Assembly: GCF_013116825.1 (NCBI RefSeq)
Contig: NZ_JABFNS010000007.1
Span: forward strand, 1-64,000
Source: Myxococcus xanthus
Lineage (GTDB): Bacteria > Myxococcota > Myxococcia > Myxococcales > Myxococcaceae
Length of the DNA stretch: 64,000 nt
Direction: 5' to 3'
Part shown: piece after piece, positions 18,711-27,703 of the stretch
How positions within the stretch are numbered: position 1 is the stretch's first letter
Layout: each line of letters begins with the position of its first letter
Notes under the pieces: model-generated
What the model saw: only the letters and a program-made list of their open reading frames with translations
Databases searched by the model: none
What the model was told of the DNA's origin: nothing
Translations under genes and position numbers: made by a program

Positions 18711-18892
18711 TCTGCCTCTCTAACATAGCGTTCTGACTACGGAATCCGGCCGCATTTCGCGAACCGGCCCGCGGGGCCACGAAAGCGCCTCGCCGTTCCT
18801 GACGCCCACTCACCCAACTCCATGATTCTATTCGGGATTTCAATGAGCGCGAACCCTCGACGGAGCGCACACCGGGGCCGGTTCGCGGAGCC
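18711..18892 (-). promoter_or_regulatory. CRISPR leader
   Basis: 182 bases between the cas2 stop (18893) and the first, youngest repeat (18674-18710). This is where the array promoter and the integration signals read by Cas1-Cas2 should lie. It is less GC-rich than its surroundings in places (ATGATTCTATTCGGGATTTC around 18822) and contains a 13-base inverted repeat described separately. No protein frame is credible here. Confidence 0.8.
18758..18887. repeat. 13-bp perfect inverted repeat in the CRISPR leader
   Basis: The left arm CGCGAACCGGCCC (18758-18770) and right arm GGGCCGGTTCGCG (18875-18887) are exact reverse complements, 104 bases apart. The left arm is next to a GGCCC/GGGCC mini-hairpin (18766-18778); the right arm ends 5 bases before the cas2 stop codon. 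They could pair in the read-through transcript or be two sites for a dimeric or looping DNA-binding protein. Confidence 0.85.
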
Positions 18893-19192
18893 CTACAGGA
18901 CCAGCGGCCCCTCGACGTCCAAGGGTGGCCTGGCGCCATGATGCTCCGTCTTCCGGGCATCGTCTTCCGACAGGAAATAGAAGCGCAGGCTGTCGCATTC
19001 CGAGTCGAACGCATCAAGCAGGCGGGCGCGTAGGATGACCCAGTCCTTGGGCTCCAGGACACACTCGAAGACGGAGTATTGCACTCGCACGCCATGGTCT
19101 CTGCAAGCCCGCGCAATCTTGCGCAGGCGCCGAGGCCCCTGTGGGTCCGACACCCGCACGTCGTAACAGATCAGCACGGTCAATCTACGCAT
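18893..19192 (-). CDS. cas2: Cas2, CRISPR adaptation protein
   Basis: 99 residues, the usual Cas2 length. The ferredoxin-like fold starts with the diagnostic LTVLICYDVRVSDPQGPRRL; the conserved Asp of the first strand is in CYDV. The VQYSVFECVLEPKDW segment is the second signature. Cas2 dimers bridge two Cas1 dimers to capture and integrate spacers. Its start overlaps the cas1 stop by one base (TGATG at 19190-19194). It is the last cas gene before the leader. Confidence 0.97.
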   Translation of the reverse strand: MRRLTVLICYDVRVSDPQGPRRLRKIARACRDHGVRVQYSVFECVLEPKDWVILRARLLDAFDSECDSLRFYFLSEDDARKTEHHGARPPLDVEGPLVL

Positions 19193-20220
19193 CAGCGCAT
19201 CGCGAAGGGAGGGTAGCCGTCCAGCTCCCCTCGGAGATGGCGCGCCAACAGCAGCGCTTGCAGGTGAGGCGCCATGCCCCAGGTCGCCTCCTGCCCCAGG
19301 AACGCGTGCCGCACCCCCACCTGCTTCGCCTCCTGGTACGCCACCAGGAACGTCTTGCGCGCATCGTCCTTCAGCAACACGGCCCCCGCTGACTCCGTGC
19401 GGAAATCCCCGGGCTTCAGTTGCCCCCGATTCACCAACGAGAAGACGAGCCGGTCCACCACCGGCGCGCGGAACTCCTCCATCAAATCCAGCGCCAGGGA
19501 CAAGCGCCCAGGGCGGTCCTCGTGCAGGAACCCCACGGCGGGGTCGAGTCCAACGCCCGCGAGCGCTCCCGCGCAGTCCTGCGCCAGCAGCGCATAGCCA
19601 AACGAGAGCATCGCGTTCAGCGGATTCCTCGGAGGCCGGCGGTTGCGGCCATCGAACTCGAAACCCTGGGCACTCTTCTTCAACAACGAGGGAAAGGCCT
19701 CGAAGTAGTCACGCGCCGCGATGCCTTCCAGCCCCCGCACCTGCTCCAAGTCCTCCACGCGGGTCAGCGCGCGCAGGTGCTCCGACAGCCGCCGCGCAGT
19801 CTCCGACAGGGCCTCCTGTCGCTCGGGCGCCGCGTCACGCCGCGCATGCAACACGAACTGCCGCGCATTCCCGAGCTTCCCCACCACCAGCGCCCGGGAG
19901 ATGGCCACCGAGCGAGCGATATCATCCGCCGCCCGATACTGCTGCCGCCGCAACAACACGTTGCCGCCCGGCACGCCCTCCACCCGCGCCAAGAAGCGCC
20001 CCGTCATCCCGAAGAAGGAGACATGGATGCCCGCCTCCAGGCAGCTCTCCATCAACTCCGGCGTCAGCCACGCACGCGTCAGACACACCACCGAGCGGAG
20101 GTGCCGCAAGGGAACCTCCGCCTTCTTCTGTTCCTGAACCGTCACCACCACACACTCACCTTCCTTGTTCAGGCGAGTTCCCTCGGCGGTGATGAACAGC
20201 GTGTTCAGCGCGGTCGTCAT
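19192..20220 (-). CDS. cas1: Cas1, CRISPR integrase (type I-C)
   Basis: 342 residues. Metal-binding residues are in place: Glu165 (RGLEGIAARDYFEAF), His233 (GFLHEDRPGR) and the acidic pair at 248-249 (LDLMEEFR). The N-terminal beta domain (LNTLFITAEGTRLNKEGECV) and the C-terminal helical domain are complete, so the enzyme should be active. A GGAGG site lies 5 bases before the ATG at 20220. Cas1 catalyses the transesterification that joins spacers at the leader-proximal repeat. It follows cas4 after 12 bases, an order typical of I-C loci in which Cas4 and Cas1 cooperate in PAM selection. Confidence 0.98.
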   Translation of the reverse strand: MTTALNTLFITAEGTRLNKEGECVVVTVQEQKKAEVPLRHLRSVVCLTRAWLTPELMESCLEAGIHVSFFGMTGRFLARVEGVPGGNVLLRRQQYRAADDIARSVAISRALVVGKLGNARQFVLHARRDAAPERQEALSETARRLSEHLRALTRVEDLEQVRGLEGIAARDYFEAFPSLLKKSAQGFEFDGRNRRPPRNPLNAMLSFGYALLAQDCAGALAGVGLDPAVGFLHEDRPGRLSLALDLMEEFRAPVVDRLVFSLVNRGQLKPGDFRTESAGAVLLKDDARKTFLVAYQEAKQVGVRHAFLGQEATWGMAPHLQALLLARHLRGELDGYPPFAMR

Positions 20221-20232
20221 GCGTTCCTCCGT

Positions 20233-20874
20233 TCAGCCGGCCTCGTCCATCCACCGCATCAGGAAGTCGTGGGCGCTCCGCTGCCCCGCCGTCACCCCAG
20301 GGAGGCACAGCGGCTCCAGCGAACACCCGTCACACCGGGGCGCGCGCGCCACGACAGGGACCGACTGCCGACGCAGCACCTCGTGCATGCGCGCGATGGC
20401 GTCCTCGGTCCGCTGGCGCAGCCGCGCGTCGAAGCGCACCGCCTCACGCTTGTGCTCCGTTCCGTAGAAGAGCGCCCCTTCCGGAACGTCCACGCCGTGC
20501 ATCTCCTCCAGGCACAGCGCCTGCGCGCAGAGCTGCACGCGGTCCGCCTCACCCGCCTTGCGCCGGCCGCGCTTCACCTCCACCGGATAGGGCCGCCAGC
20601 CCGCCCCCGTCGCGTCCCGCTGGTACTCGACCATGTCCGCGCGCCCGGACACGCGCAGCCGCTGCGAGCCCAGCAACACGGCCCGCTCCACCCGCCGCCC
20701 CGCCCGCGCGTCATGCCCCGGCAGGTCCACGCGCTCGTGGAGCAGCCTGCCCGAGGCGGTGTTGACGTCCTCGCGCCATTGCCGCTCGACGTGGATGAGC
20801 GCCGCCTGCCGCTCGCAGTACAGCAGGTGCTGGAGCGCCGACAGCGCCACCCACGTCTCGCGGTCCGCGCTCAT
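20233..20874 (-). CDS. cas4: Cas4, prespacer-processing exonuclease
   Basis: 213 residues. The four iron-sulfur cysteines are visible: Cys20 (LLYCERQ) and Cys181, Cys184, Cys190 ([10 protein letters not shown]). The RecB-like nuclease core has [15 protein letters not shown] (the catalytic Glu-x-Lys) and [12 protein letters not shown]. Cas4 trims captured DNA and checks the PAM before integration. Its ATG overlaps the cas7 stop (ATGA at 20871-20874), so the two are translationally coupled. Confidence 0.97.
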   Translation of the reverse strand: MSADRETWVALSALQHLLYCERQAALIHVERQWREDVNTASGRLLHERVDLPGHDARAGRRVERAVLLGSQRLRVSGRADMVEYQRDATGAGWRPYPVEVKRGRRKAGEADRVQLCAQALCLEEMHGVDVPEGALFYGTEHKREAVRFDARLRQRTEDAIARMHEVLRRQSVPVVARAPRCDGCSLEPLCLPGVTAGQRSAHDFLMRWMDEAG

Positions 20875-21785
20875 CCCGCCAGCTCCAGCACCTCGATGCC
20901 CTGGGGCAGCCCGGCCTTGTCCACGCGCACCTCGTAGTCGGAGAAGCTCCGAGCTGGCTTCTCCGGCTGGGCGCGCACCGCATGGACGCGGTCGAACAGC
21001 GCGTGGGCCGGCGCGTTGCCGAGCTCCGAGCCATGCTTGAACACCACCACCTTGCGCATGGACATCAGCCCCCGTGCGGCGCTGCGGTCCAGCTCGAACA
21101 TGTGCGTGAAGGACTGGAAGAGCAGCTCCAGGTCCGCCGCGCCGAACCCCGTCTGCTTCGCCAGGTGCGGCGAGACGAAGCCGTGCGCGCGGTAGAGCCC
21201 GTAGGGCACGGTGTTCTTCCGGCCCATGGTGCGGTTGTCACCGCCCTGCTTCTCGGCCTCGGCCTCCGTCGCCACGGCCATGCGGGTGATGGAGTGCTCC
21301 TGGGACACGATGGGGTCCACGGAGCGCGCGAAGGTGAGCTGCACCGGCCCCCGCACCTGCCCCGCGTTGGCCCCCGTGGACATGACGGCGCCGAAGGTGC
21401 GGACATCGAAGAACGTCTTGCACATCCACGCGCGGCCCTTGTCCACCTCGGAGCCCTGAGCGAATCCCTTGTCGTTGCGCTTCTTCCCATCCTCGGCGCG
21501 GGCGGGCTTCTCGTTCAGGTCGATGCCCAGACTCTTGTACGCGTCCGCGATGCGGTTGTTCAGGATGGCCTTCTCCTTCACGAAGATGTCCAGCCCCGGC
21601 TTGCCCTCCTGCGTGAGCAGGATGAAGTTGCGCACCTTGCGCTTGAGGCTCACGTCCGTCACCAGCCCGTGGCCTGTCTCCGCGTCGATGCGGGGCAGGT
21701 TGCCGGCGTCGGGGTCTCCATTGGGGTTTCCATCCAGCACGTCGAAGAACAGGACGAAGTCATGGCGATGCTTGAGGTCGGTCAT
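20871..21785 (-). CDS. cas7: Cas7 (Csd2), Cascade backbone subunit, type I-C
   Basis: 304 residues from the ATG at 21785; longer upstream frame is antisense-like. The N-terminal signature [20 protein letters not shown] is typical of the Csd2/DevR group, followed by the conserved [13 protein letters not shown] and a central [20 protein letters not shown] region. Multiple copies coat the crRNA spacer and hold it for base pairing. In Myxococcus the paralogous dev locus encodes a Cas7 (DevR) that works in development; this copy sits in an ordinary, complete interference operon. The gap to the cas8c stop is 38 bases, the largest between effector genes here. Confidence 0.97.
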   Translation of the reverse strand: MTDLKHRHDFVLFFDVLDGNPNGDPDAGNLPRIDAETGHGLVTDVSLKRKVRNFILLTQEGKPGLDIFVKEKAILNNRIADAYKSLGIDLNEKPARAEDGKKRNDKGFAQGSEVDKGRAWMCKTFFDVRTFGAVMSTGANAGQVRGPVQLTFARSVDPIVSQEHSITRMAVATEAEAEKQGGDNRTMGRKNTVPYGLYRAHGFVSPHLAKQTGFGAADLELLFQSFTHMFELDRSAARGLMSMRKVVVFKHGSELGNAPAHALFDRVHAVRAQPEKPARSFSDYEVRVDKAGLPQGIEVLELAG

Positions 21786-21823
21786 GGCGCTTTCTCTGGG
21801 AATGAGGTGAAGACAGCGGAACG

Positions 21824-23566
21824 TCAGGAGGAGGACGCGTCGGACTCCCCTGGAGCCGGCGCCTCGCGCTTGGTGAAGAACGCCTCGCGTTGGTGGTAGT
21901 AGCCGACGGCGAAGAGGCCCTGGTCCTCCAGGCCGAGCACCCGTGGGAATCGCTCTGGAGGAAGCAGCGCCATGACCTCGCCCTTCGTGCGCTCCAGCCA
22001 CCTGCCGTTCTCGCCCGCCTTGGAGGCGTGGTGGACGGAGAGTTGGAGCAGCCGGGGGAAGACGGTGACGGGATTGCGGGACGCGGCGCCGAAGTAGCGG
22101 TCGCGGATGGTGGCGTTGAGGTCCTTCAGCGCCGCGCCCTGCAACCGCTCCAACACGGCGAAGAGGCGGCCGAGCACATAGGGCTGCGAGGCGTTGTTCT
22201 TGTCCAGTGACACGGTGACCTCCAGGGGAGTGGTTCCACTTCGAGGGAGTCGCAGCAGGGTGGCCTTGATGAGCGCGACGCGGAGCCGCAGTTGTTCGCG
22301 CTCGAACCTGTCGTCGGCGGGTGGCAGCCGCAGTCGGTCCAGCGCGGATGTCAGGAGTTGACGCGGAAAGTGCAGCCCCCGCAGCGCCGCCCCCACCATC
22401 CGGGTCGCGACGTCCGGAGACAGACCGCGTCCGGACGGAGCCTCCACGGCCTTGAGCAGCCGGTAGATGGGCGTTGGCCCCGCGGGCGCGTTGCCGATGC
22501 GCAGGTCATCGAAGTAGCGCCGGATGTTCCGCTTCACCTCGCCCACGCGCGACTCGAACCAGTCACGCACCGCGACGCGCCCCGCGTTCCCCGTCAACGT
22601 CACGGCATAGAAGGCCCGGTCATCCAGCTCGCCGGGCTGCAACCCGTGAAACGGCGACTCGGTGAAGCGTTGGAGGTCCTCCTCCGTCGGGTCCATCCAC
22701 GACAACAGGAGGCTCTCCTCGGAAGGTGAAGCGCGCGTCCAGAAGACCAGCACCGAGCCATCACCCAGTTGAATGCCCTGCCGGAAGCGGCGCTGCTCCG
22801 TCCTCCGGAGCATGTCGTTGAGCGCCAGCACGTAGCCCAGCGCCGCCTCCTGGGAGATGGGGGCATTGTCCCCTTGCTCCAGACCGTGTGACGAGAACGC
22901 GGGCGCGTTGAAGGACACCAGTGAAGCTCCCGACGACTGGGCTTCCGGGACGTTCTTCAGCTTGGGATGGGTGAGGGCCACCACCCCTTCCTGACCTGTC
23001 ACCAGGCACCGCGCCGTCCGACCCAGCGCGCGCTTCTCGCCGGAGCGTCGCTCCCAGCAGGCGCGGATGGCCGGGTTTTGATGCACGGGCGCCGTGGCAT
23101 CGCCGACGACGAAGGCGAGCAACTCAGAGCCCGTCCACTCCTCCGCGTCGCGAGCCGCCAGCACCTTGCGCCGTTCGGCCTCGCTCGACAGGAAGGACTC
23201 CACGGCCCGGGCCTCCGGGTCCTTCGTCTCCGCGGCGACCTCGCGCACCGGCTTCAGGAACGCGTCCAGCCGGGCCACGCGCTTGTCCACGCCCCCCGCC
23301 TTCGCCTTGGGCGCGTCCTTCTCGTAAGCGAGGACGTACTTCGGGTTGTCCGCGAAGAAGCCCGCGGCGATGTTCACCGAGCGCTGCGGCAGCCGAGGAA
23401 TCGAGAGGGGCTTTCCCCGCCCATCCTCTCCCGCCGTGCTCTCCAGCGAGACGAACTTCCCCGCCGCGCTGATGCGGATGAAGAAGTCCACGGGCTTCAC
23501 TTCGTAGAGCGGGTCGTCCGTGAGCCCGCGCTCGCGGGCGAAGTCGTTGAGCGCCGTCAGCATCAT
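21824..23566 (-). CDS. cas8c: Cas8c (Csd1), Cascade large subunit
   Basis: 580 residues. The first of two tandem ATGs (23566) overlaps the cas5 stop as ATGA, which fixes the start. Csd1 landmarks: an N-terminal [14 protein letters not shown] with [20 protein letters not shown], a central [20 protein letters not shown] with [20 protein letters not shown], and a long helical C-terminal domain ending near [15 protein letters not shown]. In type I-C the large subunit recognises the PAM, and the gene often also contains an internal start that gives Cas11c; the C-terminal helical part here (from about residue 450) is the place to expect it, although I cannot fix a start. Full length with no frameshift. 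Confidence 0.96.
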   Translation of the reverse strand: MMLTALNDFARERGLTDDPLYEVKPVDFFIRISAAGKFVSLESTAGEDGRGKPLSIPRLPQRSVNIAAGFFADNPKYVLAYEKDAPKAKAGGVDKRVARLDAFLKPVREVAAETKDPEARAVESFLSSEAERRKVLAARDAEEWTGSELLAFVVGDATAPVHQNPAIRACWERRSGEKRALGRTARCLVTGQEGVVALTHPKLKNVPEAQSSGASLVSFNAPAFSSHGLEQGDNAPISQEAALGYVLALNDMLRRTEQRRFRQGIQLGDGSVLVFWTRASPSEESLLLSWMDPTEEDLQRFTESPFHGLQPGELDDRAFYAVTLTGNAGRVAVRDWFESRVGEVKRNIRRYFDDLRIGNAPAGPTPIYRLLKAVEAPSGRGLSPDVATRMVGAALRGLHFPRQLLTSALDRLRLPPADDRFEREQLRLRVALIKATLLRLPRSGTTPLEVTVSLDKNNASQPYVLGRLFAVLERLQGAALKDLNATIRDRYFGAASRNPVTVFPRLLQLSVHHASKAGENGRWLERTKGEVMALLPPERFPRVLGLEDQGLFAVGYYHQREAFFTKREAPAPGESDASSS

Positions 23567-24222
23567 GAGGCACCTCCTCCCAGCACCTGCGCACGAGGCG
23601 GCACGCGCAGCACGCCATCCTCCAGGAACGCATGGAAGAACTCGGGGCGTACGGGCGCACCGGGCACGTCGAAGACGAAGTCGTAGAACATGAGCCCCAA
23701 TGGCCGCCGCCCGTTGCCTGCTTCATGAGGCAGCAGGCCGTCCTCGGCGGGCTCCACCCGGGCCGCGAACTCGCGGCAGCCCAGGTAGGGTGCATGGAAG
23801 AACTGGCCCCGCTCCAGGCGCCGCTCGAACATGTCCTCGAACTTGCGCGCGTTGTCCTCGGGCCCCGCCTTCCCGGGCACCAGCGTGAAGGACGCGGTGA
23901 TGACGTAATCCACATCGCGCAGCGCCACCGTGTTGCGCTGGGCCCGGTCCTCGTCCGCCGCGTAGTCGAACCTGCCGACCGTGGCGCGGCTGTTGACCTC
24001 GTTGCGGCGGAAGCTCGTCCACTTCACCGGCGCGAGCACGGCGATTTCATGGATGTGCCAGCGGATGGCCGGCTTCCACAGGATGGCCTCCAGCACGCCG
24101 CGCGCAGCCGAGGGGGTCATCACCTCGTAGCTGACGCGCTCCGCTTTCATCTCGGGTCGCGTGAAGCACGCCACGGGCCCCCGGGCCCTCACGCGAAACC
24201 GCCTGTCTTCCGTCGATGTCAT
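23563..24222 (-). CDS. cas5c: Cas5c (Cas5d), pre-crRNA processing endonuclease
   Basis: 219 residues from the ATG at 24222, preferred to a GTG two codons upstream because AGGAGG (24228-24233) is spaced 5 bases from the ATG and overlaps the GTG. Typical Cas5d segments are FRVRARGPVACFTRPEMKAE, SYEVMTPSAARGVLEAILWK, IHEIAVLAPVKWTSFRRNEV and the C-terminal YLGCREFAARVEP. In type I-C this subunit, not Cas6, cuts the repeat hairpin and stays on the 5' handle, which agrees with the lack of a cas6 here. It follows cas3 by 21 bases and overlaps cas8c. Confidence 0.96.
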   Translation of the reverse strand: MTSTEDRRFRVRARGPVACFTRPEMKAERVSYEVMTPSAARGVLEAILWKPAIRWHIHEIAVLAPVKWTSFRRNEVNSRATVGRFDYAADEDRAQRNTVALRDVDYVITASFTLVPGKAGPEDNARKFEDMFERRLERGQFFHAPYLGCREFAARVEPAEDGLLPHEAGNGRRPLGLMFYDFVFDVPGAPVRPEFFHAFLEDGVLRVPPRAQVLGGGAS

Positions 24223-24243
24223 CCACACCTCCTGATGCGTGTC

Positions 24244-26490
24244 TCAGCCGGGAATGAGGAAGGACGGGTCGAGGATGCCGACCCGGTCCAGAAGAAGGCC
24301 GAAGCGCTCGTGGTACGCGGACGTGTGCTCCGGCCCCAGGTACGCCACCGTCTCCGCCGCGAGCCGGGCCAGCTCCCGAGCCAACCATGCCTCCCGAACC
24401 TTGCGGGGGACCGTCACCGTGAAGCGTTGCAGCGCACGCAGGCGCTCTCGCGAGGGGCCCAACTGACGCAGCACATCGAGGAGCGCCTCGCGGTCCCCGT
24501 AAGGCACCACCACCGACGCGCTCCAGTCGTCCTCAACGAGCTTGAAGGCCTTGGACACCGCTTCGAATTGGAGCTTCGCCCGCAGGTCCTGGATGCCTTT
24601 CTCGTCCAGCTTGCGGGTGGCATAGAGCCGCTCGAAGTACCGTTGGAAGCTCGCGGGCGCGAACAGGTCCAGGTCGGGCGCCTGCTCCAGCAAACCGCGA
24701 GTCACGTCCTGGGCGGCGCGCGGAACGCCTCGGGGTGGCTGGGTCTCGGGTTCGTAGACGCGCAGCTCGCCGAGCCCGTCCAGCAACCCCTCCCGGTTGC
24801 ACCGGCCCGCGGCCTGGGCCAGCGAATCCAGTCCCCCCAATCCACGGAAGACGACGCGGAAGTCCAGGTCCACGCCCGCCTCGACGAGCTGAGTGGCCAC
24901 CAGTCGTACCGGCTCCCCACGCCGCTTGCGGGCCTTGATGTTCGCGAGCACCTCCGAGCGATGCTCCGGACACATCAGCGCGGACAGGTGCAGCGTCTCC
25001 TGGTGGCCCAGCCGTTCATCCACGAGTTCGCAGAGCCGCCGTGCGTCGTCCCGAAGGTGCACCACCGCGAGGACGTCCCGCTCGGCCGCCACGGCGTCGG
25101 CCAGTTCGGCGTAGGGGAGCTTGCGTCCCAGGCTGGGCCACCGCACCCGCACCCGGCGCAGCCGCTCGAAGGCGCGCACCGAGGCCGGGACGATTTCCCG
25201 CGCGTCCGGCAGGCCCTCCTGGAAGTCCGGGCGGCGGCCCAGCGCGGGCTGCGTGGCGGTACAGATGACCACGGAGCAGCCGTAGTCCTTCACCAGCGCG
25301 CCCAGGCCATCCAGGATGGGCGCCAGCAGCGACGGCGGCAGCGTCTGGGCCTCATCGAGCACGATGACGCTCCGGGCCACCCGATGCAGCTTGCGGCACG
25401 CCGACGGGCGGCGCGCGAAGAGGCTCTCCAGGAGCTGCACCGTGGTCGTGACGATGACGGGCGCATCCCAGTTCTCACTGGCGACGCGGTTGAGCGCCGT
25501 CTCCTTCTCGGGGTCGACGGCGGAGTGATGTTCGATGACGGCGTGCTCCAGCCCCTGGAAAGCCTGGCGGTACACGTCCGCGCTCTGCTCGATGATGGAC
25601 GTATAGGGAATGGCGACGATGACGCGCTGGAGCCCATGCCGCCGCGCGTGCTCGAGCGCGAAGGCCATGGACGTCAGCGTCTTGCCCCCGCCCGTGGGCA
25701 CCGTGAGGCTGAAGACGCCCGGATGCAGGGACGCCGCCTCCACCGCGGCGGAGAGCACCTCGCGCCGCACCCGGTTGACCTCCGTGTCCGGGGCCACGCG
25801 CTGTTTCTCATCCAAGAAACCACGGAGGCGTTCGGCGAGCTGGGACAGCGTCACCGGCACCTCGCGCTTCGCGCCCCGGCTCGCATCGAAGAAGGCTTCC
25901 GTGTCCAGGAAGTCCGCGTCGCACAGGAGCGAGAAGAGCATCCGCGTCCAAAGCTCCAACCGGAGCGGCGCGAGCCGCAGCAGCGCGTCCGGCTCGAAGC
26001 CGAGTGGACCGTCCAGCAGGGCGGGGACATCACAGCGGGCCCTCGCGTCCGCGAGCAACGCCTGCTTCCCCTCGCGCCCCAGGCGCTCCTTGAACGCCGC
26101 CAGGTCCGGCAGCCCAGCGTGGTGCCCGGCGATCGCCAGGGCCAGCGGGAGCAAGCGGGGCTCCCGGCTCAGCGCCCAGAGCGCCCCGGCCGTCGAGTGG
26201 TCGCGCTCCAGCGCGCCCTCTTTCTCCAAGTGCGCCTCGAAGCCGTTCTCCTTGCGGATGCGTATCTGGAAGTCCCGGGTGTACTTGCCCAGGTCATGCC
26301 AGCGCCCGGTGGCCAGGGCCGGCGCACGCAAATCCTCTCGCGGCGCCAGCGTCGCGGCCCACTGCCCTACGGCCTCCAAGTGCTCGCGCAGCAGATGAGC
26401 CCGGCCGTCTTCTGCAACGTGCGCCAATGGCTCCGCCGTAACCACGCGTGGCGCGGCGGGCTGCTCCGGAAGCCCGAGGTCCTTCTTCAT
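24244..26490 (-). CDS. cas3: Cas3, fused HD nuclease and helicase
   Basis: 748 residues from the ATG at 26490, with a GGGGAG ribosome site just upstream; an in-frame upstream start at 26547 is possible but the added residues look random. The HD nuclease comes first (WHDLGKYTRDF at 64-74, with AIAGHHAGLPD further on). The helicase follows: Walker A VPTGGGKTLTS near 265, DEAQ box VLDEAQTLP near 378, motif III CTATQP, motif VI QAAGRCNREG near 560. Cas3 is recruited to the R-loop and degrades target DNA. First gene of the seven-gene cas operon; the promoter should lie in the 485 bases upstream. Confidence 0.97.
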   Translation of the reverse strand: MKKDLGLPEQPAAPRVVTAEPLAHVAEDGRAHLLREHLEAVGQWAATLAPREDLRAPALATGRWHDLGKYTRDFQIRIRKENGFEAHLEKEGALERDHSTAGALWALSREPRLLPLALAIAGHHAGLPDLAAFKERLGREGKQALLADARARCDVPALLDGPLGFEPDALLRLAPLRLELWTRMLFSLLCDADFLDTEAFFDASRGAKREVPVTLSQLAERLRGFLDEKQRVAPDTEVNRVRREVLSAAVEAASLHPGVFSLTVPTGGGKTLTSMAFALEHARRHGLQRVIVAIPYTSIIEQSADVYRQAFQGLEHAVIEHHSAVDPEKETALNRVASENWDAPVIVTTTVQLLESLFARRPSACRKLHRVARSVIVLDEAQTLPPSLLAPILDGLGALVKDYGCSVVICTATQPALGRRPDFQEGLPDAREIVPASVRAFERLRRVRVRWPSLGRKLPYAELADAVAAERDVLAVVHLRDDARRLCELVDERLGHQETLHLSALMCPEHRSEVLANIKARKRRGEPVRLVATQLVEAGVDLDFRVVFRGLGGLDSLAQAAGRCNREGLLDGLGELRVYEPETQPPRGVPRAAQDVTRGLLEQAPDLDLFAPASFQRYFERLYATRKLDEKGIQDLRAKLQFEAVSKAFKLVEDDWSASVVVPYGDREALLDVLRQLGPSRERLRALQRFTVTVPRKVREAWLARELARLAAETVAYLGPEHTSAYHERFGLLLDRVGILDPSFLIPG

Positions 26491-26975
26491 GGCACTCCCC
26501 CCACCGCCCGCGTGACTGGCCGCACCAGCGAACACGTGCGTCTGCATTCTCGTTTCCGTCTGGTGACTGGCACAAGATGGCTTGTCCTACGAAAGCCCGG
26601 GACGCGCGCTCCCCCTGGGGTGGTATGCCCAAGCGAGGGGAATGCGGGCAGGCTTCTGGCCACACAGGCGGCGCCTCATGCGTGCCAGACGGCTGCATCC
26701 GCCGCGATGTGCCACCGATGAAGCGCTCAGCGCCGCTGCGCCATCACTCTGGCCTGGCGGCCTCTCCTCCCCTGGCCATGCACACGCACGAACGGCCTGG
26801 AAGCCTCACGTTCAAAGCTCGACACCGTCAGTGGGAGCCGCAACGAACACCCGGGCGGGTAACCCACGACTCGGCAAAGTCAGACATCCGCCCAGGTGTT
26901 CACTCCCGGCAGTCCGGCGGGCGGCCATCGCACTCCAGTCGCGGCCTTTGACGCATTGCGATTAAGTTGCGCGCC
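26491..26975. other. Divergent intergenic region upstream of cas3
   Basis: 485 bases between the cas3 start and the divergent esterase start. Open frames cross it but their translations look random (no family, no ribosome site). It should carry the cas operon promoter on the minus strand and the esterase promoter on the plus strand. A stretch near 26567 (TGGCAC...GGCTTG) superficially recalls a sigma-54 site but the GG-GC spacing is one base short. Confidence 0.5.
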
Positions 26976-27689
26976 ATGAACCGCGAATACCACCGCTGGT
27001 ACAGCGAGCGGCTGCACCGCGACATGGAGTTGCTCATCTTCGGTCACTCGGGCGAGCCGGTCCTCCTGCTACCGACGAGCAAGGGCCGCTTCTTCCAGGC
27101 CGAGGACTTCGGCCTCATCGGCGCCATCGCCGACCGCGTCCAGTCCGGCCGGTACATCGTGGTGTGCCCGGACTCCGTGGACGAGGAGTCCTGGTTCAAC
27201 ACCGCCATCCACCCGGCGGACCGCGTCCGGCGCCACCAGCAGTGGGAGGAGTACCTCCTCCACGAAGTGGTGCCCCTGCTCAAGAGCCGCAGCACCGGCG
27301 GGCGCCTCACCCTGGCCGGGTGCAGCTTCGGCGGCTTCCACGCATACAACGTCGGCCTGCGGCACCCGCACGTCTTCCGGCGCCTGCTGTCCATGGGCGG
27401 CAAGTTCGAGACGAACGAGTTCCTCGACGGACACCACGACTCGGACGTCTACTTCCATTCATGCACGGAGTGGCTGCCGAACCTCACGGACCCCGCGCAG
27501 CTCTCCGCCCTCCAGCGTGTGGAGATGGTGCTGGCGGTGGGGGAGCACGACTTCTGCCGCCCCTCCAACGAGCACCTCTCCAACCTGCTGTGGAAGAAGG
27601 ACATCGGCAACCACCTGGCCGTGTGGCAGGGCGGCACGCACGACTGGCCCGTGTGGCGGCAGATGATTCAGCAGTACCTGCCCTGGTAG
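26976..27689 (+). CDS. Esterase-family alpha/beta hydrolase (enterochelin esterase/antigen 85-like fold)
   Basis: 237 residues from the ATG at 26976; an in-frame TTG three codons upstream is less likely. The nucleophile elbow AGCSFGGFHAYN puts the serine at 117, and the C-terminal GGTHDWPVWRQMI gives the histidine. The N-terminal YHRWYSERLHRDMELLIFGH and LLPTSKGRFFQAEDFGL match the putative-esterase family whose members cleave short acyl or siderophore-type esters. There is no signal peptide, so it is cytoplasmic. Its stop is 14 bases from the stop of the convergent MATE gene. Confidence 0.8.
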   Translation: MNREYHRWYSERLHRDMELLIFGHSGEPVLLLPTSKGRFFQAEDFGLIGAIADRVQSGRYIVVCPDSVDEESWFNTAIHPADRVRRHQQWEEYLLHEVVPLLKSRSTGGRLTLAGCSFGGFHAYNVGLRHPHVFRRLLSMGGKFETNEFLDGHHDSDVYFHSCTEWLPNLTDPAQLSALQRVEMVLAVGEHDFCRPSNEHLSNLLWKKDIGNHLAVWQGGTHDWPVWRQMIQQYLPW

Positions 27690-27703
27690 CCGCCCTCGAG
27701 CCG

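Noticed and set aside
13027-18728. Several long plus-strand frames through the array with repeating FQPTLPAFTRSD, VSTHAPRVHEER and FNPRSPRSRGAT segments, looking like a tandem-repeat surface protein
   Set aside because: These are translations of the 37-base CRISPR repeat in its three forward frames. The repeat has no stop in these frames, spacers are unique, and the unit length varies from 69 to 74 bases, which shifts frame; they are not genes.
26560-26590. Sigma-54-like promoter TGGCAC...GGCTTG upstream of the esterase
   Set aside because: The GG to GC spacing is 9 rather than 10 bases and the -12 element is poor; kept only as a remark in the intergenic entry.
23632-26721. A 1029-codon plus-strand frame across cas5 and cas3
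   Set aside because: Antisense shadow of cas3 and cas5; composition is random for a protein and the cas genes show all expected motifs on the minus strand.
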